From assembly GCA_023391105.1 (NCBI GenBank), contig JAEWBO010000005.1, positions 62,001 through 126,000 of the forward strand: a stretch of 64,000 bases of DNA, read 5' to 3'. This document shows, piece by piece, positions 1 to 8,447 of the stretch. The translations under genes were made by a program, and so were the position numbers. This DNA comes from Bacillota bacterium (GTDB lineage Bacteria; Bacillota; Clostridia; Christensenellales; SZUA-584). The notes below the pieces were generated by a model. It was not told where the DNA came from and did not search any database. It was given only the letters and a program-made list of their open reading frames with translations. Every line of letters starts with the position of its first letter. Positions within the stretch are counted from its first letter, which is position 1.

Positions 1-96
1 GGTGAATACTATCCAATTGCTGATAATGATACCAACGAGGGGAAGGCCCGTAACAGACGCGTTGATTTTGTAATAGAAAGCATTCTTAAAGATTAG
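1..96 (+). CDS. motB: Flagellar motor protein MotB, C-terminal end (partial)
   Basis: Only the last 31 residues are in the window; the gene enters from the left edge. The visible tail contains N-R-R-V-D-F-V-I, the hallmark end of the OmpA/MotB peptidoglycan-binding domain. MotB normally anchors the stator to peptidoglycan around the flagellar motor. The next gene, a FliL homologue, starts 11 bases after the stop codon, and FliL is a known stator partner, so the assignment to MotB rather than another OmpA-family protein rests largely on this context. Confidence 0.8.
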   Translation, partial: GEYYPIADNDTNEGKARNRRVDFVIESILKD

Positions 97-107
97 AGGA
101 ACTTGTG

Positions 108-506
108 ATGAAGAAGATTCTGATTATCGTTATTGTGGTTATGATCTTGATGGGAGTAGCCGGCTATCTGCTGTTTTTGATGCCGCCGCCGGCCGCGGAG
201 ACAATTTATTATGTACCGGGCGATTATTTTGTGACGAACATTACAGACAGCACGCGACTGCTTAAAACCACCATCGTTCTTGAGCTCAGCACCGCGGAAG
301 CTGATAAAGTGACGGAGTATTTGACGGAGAACAACCACATTTTAAGAGATATCATTGTCTTTACTTTGAGAAGCAAAACCGAGGATGAACTCAGAAGCAA
401 TGGGATCGAAGAAACGCTGCGTACTGAGCTTGTGAATAATTTGGAAAGCAAGATGGGGCTTGACTATATCGTAACGATCTATTTTAATGATTATGTCATA
501 CAGTAA
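108..506 (+). CDS. fliL: Flagellar basal-body-associated protein FliL
   Basis: This 132-residue protein has one N-terminal membrane helix (about residues 3-25) and a small extracytoplasmic domain that ends in the FliL-like pattern of acidic strand, L-x-x-K, then I-Y-F-N-D-Y-V-I-Q. FliL sits at the stator ring and supports motor torque. AGAGGA lies 7 bases before the ATG at 108; a GTG at 105 is a possible alternative. It lies between motB and fliM in the usual clostridial order. The family is divergent, so the call rests on topology, size and position as well as on the C-terminus. Confidence 0.85.
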   Translation: MKKILIIVIVVMILMGVAGYLLFLMPPPAAETIYYVPGDYFVTNITDSTRLLKTTIVLELSTAEADKVTEYLTENNHILRDIIVFTLRSKTEDELRSNGIEETLRTELVNNLESKMGLDYIVTIYFNDYVIQ

Positions 507-536
507 TTTATCAAAGCGCGGTAGAGGAGAATAATT

Positions 537-1547
537 TTGGCGAATATTTTATCGCAAAATGAAATAGATGAACTGCTTAGCGCATTAACCTCGGGTAAGG
601 ACACCCCTATTGAGGAACCCCCAGCCGAAGATGCACAAGCAATTAAAACGTACGACTTCAGGACGGCAAATAAGTTTTCCAAGGAACAGATGAGGACGCT
701 GCATTTTATACATGATAATTTTGCGAGCCGTCTGTCAACCTATCTTTCCGGAACCTTGCGGGCCATCTGCGAGGTGGAGGTGATCTCCATTGAGGAACAG
801 TCGTTTTCAGAGCTCAGTAATTCGATGCCGTCCCCTGTGGTGGTTTCTATTGTCAGTATGCCGCCGTTGCAGGGCAATTCGCTTTTTGTGATATCATCTG
901 CTGTGTCTTACGAAATCATCAGCCGTCTGCTTGGCGGCTCGGGAGAGGTAAAGGCTCTTGATAAGTCGTTCACAGAGATTGAGCTTTCTATCATGGAGCG
1001 CATTATAAAAAAGATGCTGGGTCTCATGAACGAGTCCTGGGAGAAGATCAACAGGGTGGAAGCGCGGCTTGACAGGGTAGAGACGAGTTCTCAGTATGTT
1101 CAGATCGTATCCGCCAATGAGCCGATCGCGATTGTGACAATGAATGTGAAGATTGGCAATGTATCGGATATCATTAATATATGTATACCAAACGTGGCTG
1201 TTCAGCCCATCGCCAAGAAGCTGGTGATGAAAACATGGTATTCCGAACAAGATTTCCACAGCAGAAACGTGAATGTGAATGATCTGAAGCAGGGACTTGC
1301 GAGTGTGATGCTGTCTCTGAATGTCGTTTTTAATGATATTAACGCAACGGTACGTGATATATTAAACACACAGGTCGGTGATGTGATTAATGTGAATCAC
1401 CATATCAATGCGCCTGTCACCGTTAAGGTTGAGCATATTCCAAAATTTAAGGGTTTTATCGGCATGACGGGATCGAATTATTCGGTAAAGATTGCCGATA
1501 TCATAGAGGAGGAAGCGGTAGATGAGCGAGACATCAATGAACAATAA
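537..1547 (+). CDS. fliM: Flagellar motor switch protein FliM
   Basis: FliM is the C-ring switch component that binds CheY-P and sets rotation direction. The 336-residue product has the N-terminal CheY-P-binding peptide (L-S-Q-N-E-I-D-E-L-L), a CheC-like middle domain with the L-L-G-G-S-G segment near residue 130, and a C-terminal SpoA domain that would pair with FliY. The start codon is TTG, preceded by GAGGAG; this gives the canonical M-A-x-I-L-S-Q-x-E-I-D start. Its last 26 bases overlap fliY, suggesting translational coupling. Confidence 0.95.
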   Translation: MANILSQNEIDELLSALTSGKDTPIEEPPAEDAQAIKTYDFRTANKFSKEQMRTLHFIHDNFASRLSTYLSGTLRAICEVEVISIEEQSFSELSNSMPSPVVVSIVSMPPLQGNSLFVISSAVSYEIISRLLGGSGEVKALDKSFTEIELSIMERIIKKMLGLMNESWEKINRVEARLDRVETSSQYVQIVSANEPIAIVTMNVKIGNVSDIINICIPNVAVQPIAKKLVMKTWYSEQDFHSRNVNVNDLKQGLASVMLSLNVVFNDINATVRDILNTQVGDVINVNHHINAPVTVKVEHIPKFKGFIGMTGSNYSVKIADIIEEEAVDERDINEQ

Positions 1548-2607
1548 CATTTTCTATCCAACCAGCAATAACTATATTAGCGAGACTCTTACCGACCTCG
1601 AAAAGGATACACTGGGGGAAATCGGGAATATATGCATGGGCACGTCGGCGACGACACTGTCCACGCTGCTTGGTAAACGCGTGAATATCACGACGCCCAG
1701 AGTCAGCACTTGCAGGGGTAACGAATATCTCAATGAGTATGAGAAGCCCATCGTGGCCACTGAAGTATCCTATACACAAGGCGTGGACGGCACCAATATT
1801 TTTCTTTTAAAAAAAGAGGATGCTCTTGCGATCACGGAGGCGTTGGTCGGCTCAGGTACAGACCTTGAAGAACTCTATTTAAGCGCAATCAGTGAAGTGA
1901 TGAATCAGATGGTAGGCTCATCCTCAACGTCTCTAGCCGATCTGCTTCATGTGAGTGTTAATATTTCTCCGCCGGTTGTAAAGGAAATCTCACGGGATAC
2001 CGTTACAACTTCGGAGGGAGGGCTGCTCATCAGAACAAGCTTTAGCCTGGAGATTGAGGATTTACTGAAAAGCAACCTGGTGCAGATGATGCCTTTTGAA
2101 TTTGGAAAAAAACTTGTGCGTACATTAATCGGAGATGAACCCGGTCCAGCGGAGCCACCGGTAAATGTGCCGCAAACGCCGAAAGCACAGGAGCCGCCAG
2201 CGCAGGCCCCACCAGCGCAGGCCCCACCCATGCCAAAAGTTAACGAAAAGGAAGTTGTGAGAATGCAAAGCGAAGAGAAGGTCGAGTTAAAAGCCGTAAA
2301 ATTCGAATCGTTCGATTCCAAGGGCAGTGAATTTTTAATGAACCATCCGGAAATGAGCAAAAACATCGATCTTATTATTGATGTGCCGCTTCATGTGACT
2401 GTGGTTCTCGGCAAAACCCGAAAGAGCATTAAAGAGGTTCTTGACTTAAACCGCGGTTCAATCATCGTGCTCGACAGACTGGCGGGTGAAATGGTAGATG
2501 TACTCGTTAATGGCAAGCTTTTTGCCAAGGGCGAGGTTGTGGTTATCGACGATAATTACGGTGTCCGTATTACCGAAATCACCTCAGAGCAGATTAAGAG
2601 CAATTAA
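1522..2607 (+). CDS. fliY: Flagellar motor switch phosphatase FliY (FliN/CheC type)
   Basis: This 361-residue protein joins a CheC-like N-terminal domain to a FliN-like SpoA domain (about residues 280-358) through a proline/alanine/glutamine-rich linker (about 212-240, including repeats of A-Q-A-P-P). Two E-x-x-N phosphatase motifs are visible, E33/N36 and E125/N128, so it is likely to dephosphorylate CheY-P as FliY does in Bacillus. GAGGAGG precedes the ATG inside the end of fliM. It is the last flagellar gene in this stretch and is followed by a terminator-like hairpin and a repeat element. Confidence 0.93.
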   Translation: MSETSMNNNIFYPTSNNYISETLTDLEKDTLGEIGNICMGTSATTLSTLLGKRVNITTPRVSTCRGNEYLNEYEKPIVATEVSYTQGVDGTNIFLLKKEDALAITEALVGSGTDLEELYLSAISEVMNQMVGSSSTSLADLLHVSVNISPPVVKEISRDTVTTSEGGLLIRTSFSLEIEDLLKSNLVQMMPFEFGKKLVRTLIGDEPGPAEPPVNVPQTPKAQEPPAQAPPAQAPPMPKVNEKEVVRMQSEEKVELKAVKFESFDSKGSEFLMNHPEMSKNIDLIIDVPLHVTVVLGKTRKSIKEVLDLNRGSIIVLDRLAGEMVDVLVNGKLFAKGEVVVIDDNYGVRITEITSEQIKSN

Positions 2608-2611
2608 AAGA

Positions 2612-2813
2612 ACACCCCTTTTTAAGGGGTGACAGAGTGTCAAAAAAGTCACTTATGTCATTTTTATTGAGCATCAGCGATTGACTGCGATGTGGATTGG
2701 AATCCCCTTATACAAAGCGCTTTTCATGGGACTCCAGTCTACTACCATAGCCGACAAGCTCGGAATGACAAACAGAGTTTATCGACAGCTTGACACCCTT
2801 TTTTAAGGGGTGA
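2612..2813. repeat. Terminator-associated palindromic element, copy 1
   Basis: A 160-bp body (2633-2792) starts CAGAGTGTCAAAAAA and ends TTTATCGACAGCTTG; the ends are inverted repeats of each other. Inner parts match copies at 22322 and 58189, including the right-hand GCTCGGAATGACA. The body is flanked by a 21-bp direct repeat with one mismatch (2612-2632 and 2793-2813), and that repeat is itself a complete hairpin, CACCCC...AGGGGTG. On the minus strand the distal hairpin is followed by TTCTTTT, fitting the terminator of the convergent SASP gene. Confidence 0.8.
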
Positions 2814-2818
2814 TGAGG

Positions 2819-3040
2819 TTAGGTAATGCCTTTTTGCTGTTCGGCCATTCGGATCATCCGTTTGACCATTTCGCCGCCGATGGGGCCTCCCTGCGCGCCG
2901 TTGACTTTTGCAGGCAGGTCTCCCTTGTAATGATCGTTATTTTCTTTACAATATTGAACCATGCCAATTTCCGATGCGCATTCGATTTTGAATTTTGTCC
3001 ACGGATGGTCTGGTCCGTATTTGCGTTTTCCTGATGCCAT
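2819..3040 (-). CDS. Alpha/beta-type small acid-soluble spore protein
   Basis: The 73-residue protein carries the SASP signature: K-F-K-I-E-C-A-S-E-I-G near residue 20, which resembles the GPR protease cleavage region, and G-G-x-I-G-G-E-M-V-K-R-M-I-x-M-A-E-Q-Q at the C-terminus. Such proteins coat spore DNA and protect it from UV and heat. AAAGGAG lies 6 bases before the ATG at 3040. The N-terminal region (K-Y-G-P-D-H-P-W) is less typical and the cleavage region has one extra residue compared with the usual E-I-A-S-E. It is transcribed alone, convergent with the flagellar operon. Confidence 0.88.
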   Translation of the reverse strand: MASGKRKYGPDHPWTKFKIECASEIGMVQYCKENNDHYKGDLPAKVNGAQGGPIGGEMVKRMIRMAEQQKGIT

Positions 3041-3217
3041 TCTTTTCTCCTTTCTGTGCAACTGTGAATAAACACATCTTTTTTCAAATTTAGTATTTGC
3101 ACAATAAGACCAAAAAAACCTGTTAATATTTGTGCATGCATATAATTAGGTGAAATATAAAGGAACTTTTACACAAATAATGCATTTACCTCAAAGAGAT
3201 GTAGATTAAAATTAAAA

Positions 3218-3245
3218 AAAGTAGCTGAAAATAATCAGCCACTTT
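3218..3245 (-). terminator. Rho-independent terminator of the DUF2569 gene
   Basis: On the minus strand an 11-bp stem (AAAGTGGCTGA / TCAGCTACTTT, one wobble) is followed by a run of T. It lies just downstream of the stop codon at 3259. The rest of 3041-3258 is AT-rich and holds only the upstream region of the SASP gene; I could not fix a sigma-G promoter there. Confidence 0.75.
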
Positions 3246-3258
3246 AAAAATGCAGCAA

Positions 3259-3723
3259 CTATAAGACTGGCGTTTCCGTTTCGGCCAGAACCTGATTGAT
3301 GGACTTAATGCCGATGAATGTGTTTTTAACGCGCTCCGAACGGAAAAGATATACCGTCCATAGTATGCGCGCCAACATCTGAATTAATGAAGATCCATCT
3401 TGAATAATAAGGATGCATGCGCCCAAAATGCAGGTCTGAATGAGAAATAGCACTCTGAAAATGATACTGCGTTTAAATATTAGTATTAGAATGACGGCAG
3501 ATAGTACAACTTCGTTTAATAAAGAAATCAAAAAGACCACGAAAAAAAACATATTGACTATTGAGAGGTCAATTGGCAATAACGGGACGACTGTCACGAT
3601 ATTCAAAAGGATGGTGCCAAAAAGTCCAATGACGATAAGCGAAAACCATCCGCTAAGCCCGACAGGTGGTTGCTTTGGTTGTTTATCGGGCTTTATTAGT
3701 GGAGATATCTTTACTTGGCTCAT
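3259..3723 (-). CDS. DUF2569-like integral membrane protein
   Basis: The 154-residue product has four predicted membrane helices and two features I associate with DUF2569: an early G-W-x-x-L-x-x-I-G-L motif where helix 1 starts, and a closing S-E-R-V-K-N-T-F. Function is unknown. The start at 3723 is chosen because GAGGAGG lies 6 bases upstream; a longer reading to 3789 has no ribosome binding site. A terminator follows the stop and there is no operon partner. Confidence 0.65.
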   Translation of the reverse strand: MSQVKISPLIKPDKQPKQPPVGLSGWFSLIVIGLFGTILLNIVTVVPLLPIDLSIVNMFFFVVFLISLLNEVVLSAVILILIFKRSIIFRVLFLIQTCILGACILIIQDGSSLIQMLARILWTVYLFRSERVKNTFIGIKSINQVLAETETPVL

Positions 3724-3966
3724 TTTCTTCCTCCTCATATATTTTGAATGATGTTTCCATGGAAGCCGATGATAATTGAAATGAAACATTCGCCAATAAC
3801 ATAAAATAAATCCATATGCTGGCTAAAAAACAACAAACATTTAACAACAATACACCGTGTATATGTATAATATACATTATTTTTTAAGAAGAGTAAATAA
3901 TATATGCGTAAGATGAGATAAACAATCAAGCGGTTTTGATTTCTAGTGTGATAAAGTCACGGAGAT

Positions 3967-3982
3967 TAGACAGTAATGTCTA
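3967..3982. promoter_or_regulatory. Inverted repeat upstream of the ferredoxin/CoA-disulfide reductase operon
   Basis: TAGACAGTAATGTCTA is a perfect 6-bp inverted repeat with a 4-base spacer, about 50 bases before the ferredoxin start. It sits among AT-rich promoter-like sequence and could be an operator. No matching regulator is encoded next to it. The rest of 3724-4033 shows no gene. Confidence 0.35.
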
Positions 3983-4033
3983 TATATTAAAATTGTGAAA
4001 AAAATATCGAATCATTATGGAGAGTGATATATA

Positions 4034-4234
4034 ATGCAGCTTGTCGTTAATCAGCGCAGATGTCCGCAGAACCACCCATGTCCGTCCGTGAAAGCCTGTC
4101 CGGTGGGAGCACTTATACAGCGGTCTTTTGATGCACCGAAGGTCGATCAGAGCAAATGCATCGAATGCGGGAAATGTGTGAAGTTTTGCCCAATGGGTGC
4201 GCTGTCATTTGAGGAAGAGAGGTTGTACAAATGA
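4034..4234 (+). CDS. Small 4Fe-4S ferredoxin-like protein
   Basis: This 66-residue protein has a canonical C-x2-C-x2-C-x3-C-P set (C42, C45, C48, C52) and a less regular N-terminal set (C10, C16, C22-P), so it holds at least one [4Fe-4S] cluster and perhaps a second, atypical one. Its stop codon overlaps the ATG of the flavoprotein that follows (ATGA), so the two are probably coupled and the ferredoxin may pass electrons to or from the FAD domain. The partnership is inferred from gene order. Confidence 0.8.
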   Translation: MQLVVNQRRCPQNHPCPSVKACPVGALIQRSFDAPKVDQSKCIECGKCVKFCPMGALSFEEERLYK

Positions 4235-6693
4235 AAGTCGTTATTGTAGGTGGTGTGGCCGGGGGCGCAAGCTGTGCGGCGCGTTTAAGACGTCTTGATG
4301 AGTCGGCAGAGATCATCATAATTGAAAAAGGGCCGTATATCTCGTTAGCGAACTGCGGTTTGCCTTATCATGTGGGGGGGGTGATAGACCGGCGCGAAAA
4401 GCTGCTGCTCCAAACGCCCGAGTCCTTTCATACGCGTTTTAACGTCGATGTGCGGGTTAACAGCGAGGTCAAAAGCATCGACAGACAGGCCAAGACGGTG
4501 ACTGTGACGCGTGAAGGCCGCACGTATACAGAAGGCTATGATGTGCTGGTGCTCTCTCCTGGCTCAACACCTGTTGTGCCCAATCTGCCGGGAATAAAAA
4601 ACGACAGAATCAAGCCGCTCTGGAATATTCCCGATATGGACGCGATTATTACGACAATGAAGCAGCAGGCTGCCAAAAACGCTGTTGTGGTGGGCGGCGG
4701 TTTTATCGGCATTGAAATGGCGGAGAACCTTGTGCACGCCGGTCTTTCGGTGACCCTGGTCGAAATGCTGGATCAGGTTATGCCGCCGATCGACTTCGAA
4801 ATAGCGCAGTTTCTGCACAAACACCTTGCTGACAACGGTGTCAGCCTGGCGCTCAGCGAACGCGTGGAGCGCTTTGAGGAAGCTGGCAACGGCGTCAATG
4901 TGGTGACGGATAAGCATATCATTCCGGCGGACATTGTGATACTGGCCATCGGTGTGCGGCCGAATTCGGCGCTCGCGGTGGAATGCGGGCTTGAAACCAA
5001 TGCGCGCGGGGGCATCGTGGTGGATGCGTCTTTACGCACGTCTGACGAAAGCATCTATGCCGTGGGTGATGTGGTGGAGGTCGAAAACTATGTGACGCAT
5101 GAAAAAGCGATGATTCCGCTTGCAGGCCCGGCGAATAAGATGGGACGCATGGCGGCGGACAACATTTGCGGCATGGGCAGAAAATATAAAGGGACGCTTG
5201 GTTCGTCGGTGGCCAAGGTGTTCGACATGACAGTGGCTTCCACGGGGCTCAATGAAAAGCAGCTTATCAGCGCAGGCAAAAGGATCAATGAAGATTATCA
5301 CGTGACAATGATGCATCCGCTGTCTCACGCGGGCTATTATCCGGGCGGCATGCCGCTAACCATAAAGCTGATATTCGCAAAACCGGACGGCCGCGTGCTG
5401 GGTGCGCAGGCTGTGGGCTATAAGGGTGTCGATAAGCGCATCGATGTGGTGGCATCTGCAATGCATTTCGGCGCGACGGTTTATGACCTGGAAGAGCTGC
5501 AGCTGTGCTACGCGCCGCCGTATTCCTCCGCAAAGGATCCGGTAAATATAGCAGGCTACTCAGCAGATAACATACTTACAGGGATCGTCAAAAACATCAC
5601 TTTCGGTGAATTAAAGTCAATGCCGGAAGATGTGGTTTATCTCGATGTGCGTACCGCTGCAGAAGTCTCGATGGGCACCATCCCCGGCAGCATCAACATA
5701 CCCGTGGACAGCCTCAGGGAAAAGATGCAGACACTGGATAAAGAGAAAACATACATCGTTTACTGCGCAGTGGGGGTTCGCGCCTATATCGCAAGCCGCT
5801 TGCTCATGCAGAACGGTTTCAAGGATGTGCGCAATCTGGCCGGCGGATACACGACCTATCGTGTGGCCAGCAAGGATTACACGATAAGCGCAAACGACGG
5901 GCCACCAAAGCCGAACAAGCCGGATAAAAGCGTTTCCAAAGCCGCCGTTGATTCGGCAAACACCATAAAGGTGGACGCATGCGGGCTGCAATGTCCCGGC
6001 CCGGTCATCAAGCTTTATGAAGCGATGCTGGATGCTAAGGACGGCGATGTGATCAACATCACGTCGACCGACCCCGGGTTCTTCGCGGACGCATCCTCCT
6101 GGTGTGGGCGCACACAGAACACGTATATGAAGGGCGAAAAGCTGGATAACAGTTTCTCGGCATGGATCAAAAAAGGCAGCGAAGGTGAAGACGCCGCGCG
6201 CGGTGCCTGTGTGACAGCTTCGGGAAATGACAAGTCCATGGTGGTTTTCAGCGGAGACATGGATAAAGCGCTGGCGAGCTTTATCATCGCCAATGGTGCT
6301 GCGGCAATGGGCCGCCGCGTAACCATGTTCTTCACATTCTGGGGGCTCAACATTCTGCGCCGTCATGATAGGGTGAAGGTTAAAAAGACGTTTGTTGAGA
6401 AGATGTTCGGCGCGATGATGCCGCGTGGGACGACAAAGCTCAAACTGTCCAAGATGAACATGCTGGGTATGGGTTCCAAAATGATGAAGGGCATCATGAA
6501 GAAAAAGAACGTGGCCACGCTGGATGAGCTTATCGAGCAGGCGAAGAAGAGCGGGGTGCGGATGGTGGCCTGTACAATGTCCATGGACGTGATGGGCATC
6601 CATAAGGAAGAGCTGATAGACGGTGTGGAAATGGCCGGAGTGGCATCGTATCTCAGTGCGGCGGAAAGCGCAGATACCAATCTGTTTATCTAG
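4231..6693 (+). CDS. CoA-disulfide reductase-like flavoprotein fused to rhodanese, TusA and DsrE domains
   Basis: This 820-residue protein has four modules. Residues 1-450 are a pyridine nucleotide-disulfide oxidoreductase: FAD-binding G-G-V-A-G-G-A, a single redox cysteine in S-L-A-N-C-G-L-P-Y (C42) as in CoA-disulfide reductases, and a second dinucleotide motif G-G-G-F-I-G. A rhodanese domain follows (about 460-550) with its active-site cysteine at about residue 512. A TusA/SirA domain has C584-G-L-Q-C588-P-G-P. The C-terminus (about 665-820) is DsrE-like. The order suggests persulfide or polysulfide reduction with sulfur relay inside one chain, in the cytoplasm. Such fusions are known from anaerobes; the physiological substrate here is not determined. 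Confidence 0.9.
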   Translation: MKVVIVGGVAGGASCAARLRRLDESAEIIIIEKGPYISLANCGLPYHVGGVIDRREKLLLQTPESFHTRFNVDVRVNSEVKSIDRQAKTVTVTREGRTYTEGYDVLVLSPGSTPVVPNLPGIKNDRIKPLWNIPDMDAIITTMKQQAAKNAVVVGGGFIGIEMAENLVHAGLSVTLVEMLDQVMPPIDFEIAQFLHKHLADNGVSLALSERVERFEEAGNGVNVVTDKHIIPADIVILAIGVRPNSALAVECGLETNARGGIVVDASLRTSDESIYAVGDVVEVENYVTHEKAMIPLAGPANKMGRMAADNICGMGRKYKGTLGSSVAKVFDMTVASTGLNEKQLISAGKRINEDYHVTMMHPLSHAGYYPGGMPLTIKLIFAKPDGRVLGAQAVGYKGVDKRIDVVASAMHFGATVYDLEELQLCYAPPYSSAKDPVNIAGYSADNILTGIVKNITFGELKSMPEDVVYLDVRTAAEVSMGTIPGSINIPVDSLREKMQTLDKEKTYIVYCAVGVRAYIASRLLMQNGFKDVRNLAGGYTTYRVASKDYTISANDGPPKPNKPDKSVSKAAVDSANTIKVDACGLQCPGPVIKLYEAMLDAKDGDVINITSTDPGFFADASSWCGRTQNTYMKGEKLDNSFSAWIKKGSEGEDAARGACVTASGNDKSMVVFSGDMDKALASFIIANGAAAMGRRVTMFFTFWGLNILRRHDRVKVKKTFVEKMFGAMMPRGTTKLKLSKMNMLGMGSKMMKGIMKKKNVATLDELIEQAKKSGVRMVACTMSMDVMGIHKEELIDGVEMAGVASYLSAAESADTNLFI

Positions 6694-6714
6694 CACATTA
6701 TATACAATGAAAAA

Positions 6715-6734
6715 GGCCTGCGGTTACGCAGGCC
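6715..6734 (-). terminator. Terminator of the DUF4064-like gene
   Basis: GGCCTGC and GCAGGCC form a 7-bp stem with a 6-base loop. On the minus strand it is followed by TTTTT, so it best serves the gene ending at 6755. It may also slow transcription from the convergent flavoprotein operon. Confidence 0.7.
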
Positions 6735-6754
6735 AGAGGTTGTTCGATTAAATA

Positions 6755-7522
6755 TTATATATTGGGTGTGATGTTTTCATCGTTGTTAACCTGGATTGTG
6801 CTTGCGGGCTCAACAGCTTGGGGTTCAGTCGGTTGAGCATCCGTCTGTTGTGAATTCTCCGGTTTTTGAGCGGCTGGGTAGGGCTGCTGCTGAGCGTCCG
6901 GCTGTGGCGCATAGCCTTGATAAGGCTGTTGCTGGAGATTTGGCTGCTGCACGAAGCCTTGGTAAGGTTGCTGGGGATTTGGAGCATAGCCTTGATAAGG
7001 CTGCTGGGCATTCGGCTGCTGCGCATAGGCTTGATAAGGCGGGCTGTAGGGTTGACCATAGCCCGGGTAAGGCTGGCCGTATTGTGCATAAACTTTTGCA
7101 CTGCTCGGCGGTACGAAGGCGACAATGCCCGCGATGATGGATAAAAGCTCAATCACCATCAAAAAGATTCCGACGATAAGCGTTGTGGCATCATAATAAT
7201 AGGAAAAAGAATAGGCTGTTGTTGCGCCAAGTGTGCCGATTAAGCTGAGGATAAACAGCGGTAAACCTGTGACCAGCATCATCACGCCGCCCGCAACACG
7301 GTTGCTTCGGACGATGCAGCCTCCAATGAGGTTAAATATGACCACAATAAACACGAAGAAGATAACGAGCCAAGCGACTCCTGTGAAGTCATAAAGCCCA
7401 AACATTGACGTTGAGGAAACGGTAAACATACCGATAAAGAAGATAAAGACACCAATAATCATGTTAAAGATACCTGCGATGAGACCCATGACAAATGCGG
7501 ACGTTCTGCCCCTTTTATTCAT
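6755..7522 (-). CDS. DUF4064-like membrane protein with Pro/Gln/Tyr-rich tail
   Basis: The N-terminal part (about residues 1-145) has four predicted membrane helices. The C-terminal 110 residues are a low-complexity cytoplasmic or surface tail with repeats such as Q-P-Y-Q-G-Y-A and G-Y-G-Q-P-Y. The overall plan resembles DUF4064-type proteins of Firmicutes, whose function is unknown. The gene is monocistronic, with AGGAGG just before the ATG. The repeats are encoded by similar DNA units (for example around 6900-7080) and could vary in number between strains. Confidence 0.55.
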   Translation of the reverse strand: MNKRGRTSAFVMGLIAGIFNMIIGVFIFFIGMFTVSSTSMFGLYDFTGVAWLVIFFVFIVVIFNLIGGCIVRSNRVAGGVMMLVTGLPLFILSLIGTLGATTAYSFSYYYDATTLIVGIFLMVIELLSIIAGIVAFVPPSSAKVYAQYGQPYPGYGQPYSPPYQAYAQQPNAQQPYQGYAPNPQQPYQGFVQQPNLQQQPYQGYAPQPDAQQQPYPAAQKPENSQQTDAQPTEPQAVEPASTIQVNNDENITPNI

Positions 7523-7748
7523 AACAAATCCTCCTGATAATAGTAAACTGAAATGACAAGCCGTTTTATATTGGCAAAAAGCTTCCAGTGCGCAGACGGG
7601 ACATTTATATCATGCCCATTTGTTAAATAATTCTACTCTATTGCATCATTTCCGTCAAACAGATTTCAATATATATCTAATACAAAAGAGATAAACACCT
7701 AATTTACACAAAATTCAAATGAATGGCAAGAAGCGCATGCTAAAAGCT

Positions 7749-7778
7749 TTGTCTTTGGCCTAAATAGTATGGTATAAT
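7749..7778 (+). promoter_or_regulatory. Promoter of rex
   Basis: TTGTCT (7749-7754) and TATAAT (7773-7778) are separated by 18 bases, about 30 bases before the rex start. The rest of 7523-7748 is AT-rich without a gene; no convincing Rex operator was found. Confidence 0.6.
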
Positions 7779-7808
7779 GATCGTTAATAATGAAAGGAGG
7801 GGCGTGTT

Positions 7809-8447
7809 ATGCAGGATAACAGAATCTCGGACGCGGTTATACACCGACTGCCCAGATATTATCGATATCTTTCTGAACTGGAAGCTGCTGGGGTGGAACG
7901 CGTTTCGTCATCCCGTATGAGCCATGAAATGAATCTCAATGCGTCCCAAATCAGGCGTGATTTAAATTGCTTCGGCGGGTTCGGCCAGCAGGGCTATGGT
8001 TATCAGGTGAACCGCTTAAAGCAGGAGATAATGAAGATACTCGGTATCGGAATATCCTATCGGGCAGTGATCGTGGGTGTTGGTAATATTGGACAAGCCC
8101 TGCTCAAATACCGTCATTTTGCCGAAGAAGGCTATCATATTGCAGCCGTGTTCGATTCGGATCCGCAGCTTATTGGCCGTGAATTTGGCAATGTGACGAT
8201 CCGTTCCATGATTGAACTTGACGACTTCGTGAGAGAAAACAAGGTGGATATCGGCATTATTGCCGTTCCCAAGGCTTACGCTCAGAAAACGGCGGATGAG
8301 CTTGTGAGCCTTGGCGTAAAGGGCATCTGGAATTTTGCGCCCGTTGACGTGGAAGTGAGGCGCGGCGTCAGCGTGGAAAACGTGCATTTAAGCGACAGCT
8401 TATATATTCTTTCCTATCATATGAGGGATAAAAGTGAAAACAGTTAA
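7809..8447 (+). CDS. rex: Redox-sensing transcriptional repressor Rex
   Basis: Rex senses the NADH/NAD+ ratio and represses fermentation and respiration genes when NADH is low. The 212-residue protein has an N-terminal winged helix (R-L-P-R-Y-Y-R-Y-L, then S-Q-I-R-R-D-L near 47-52) and a Rossmann domain with G-V-G-N-I-G at 90-95, as in B. subtilis Rex. GAAAGGAGG precedes the ATG. Its end overlaps the next gene by 14 bases. Confidence 0.95.
   Translation: MQDNRISDAVIHRLPRYYRYLSELEAAGVERVSSSRMSHEMNLNASQIRRDLNCFGGFGQQGYGYQVNRLKQEIMKILGIGISYRAVIVGVGNIGQALLKYRHFAEEGYHIAAVFDSDPQLIGREFGNVTIRSMIELDDFVRENKVDIGIIAVPKAYAQKTADELVSLGVKGIWNFAPVDVEVRRGVSVENVHLSDSLYILSYHMRDKSENS

Noticed and set aside
5617..6696. 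359-codon open frame on the minus strand opposite the CoA-disulfide reductase fusion
   Set aside because: It is a shadow of a clear four-domain protein, has no ribosome binding site and no recognisable motif.
6796..7144. Long plus-strand frames opposite the Pro/Gln/Tyr-rich tail
   Set aside because: Product of repetitive codons in the membrane protein gene on the other strand.
7619..7636. Possible Rex operator (TTTGTTAAATAATTCTAC)
   Set aside because: Only the left half fits the Rex palindrome; the right half does not.
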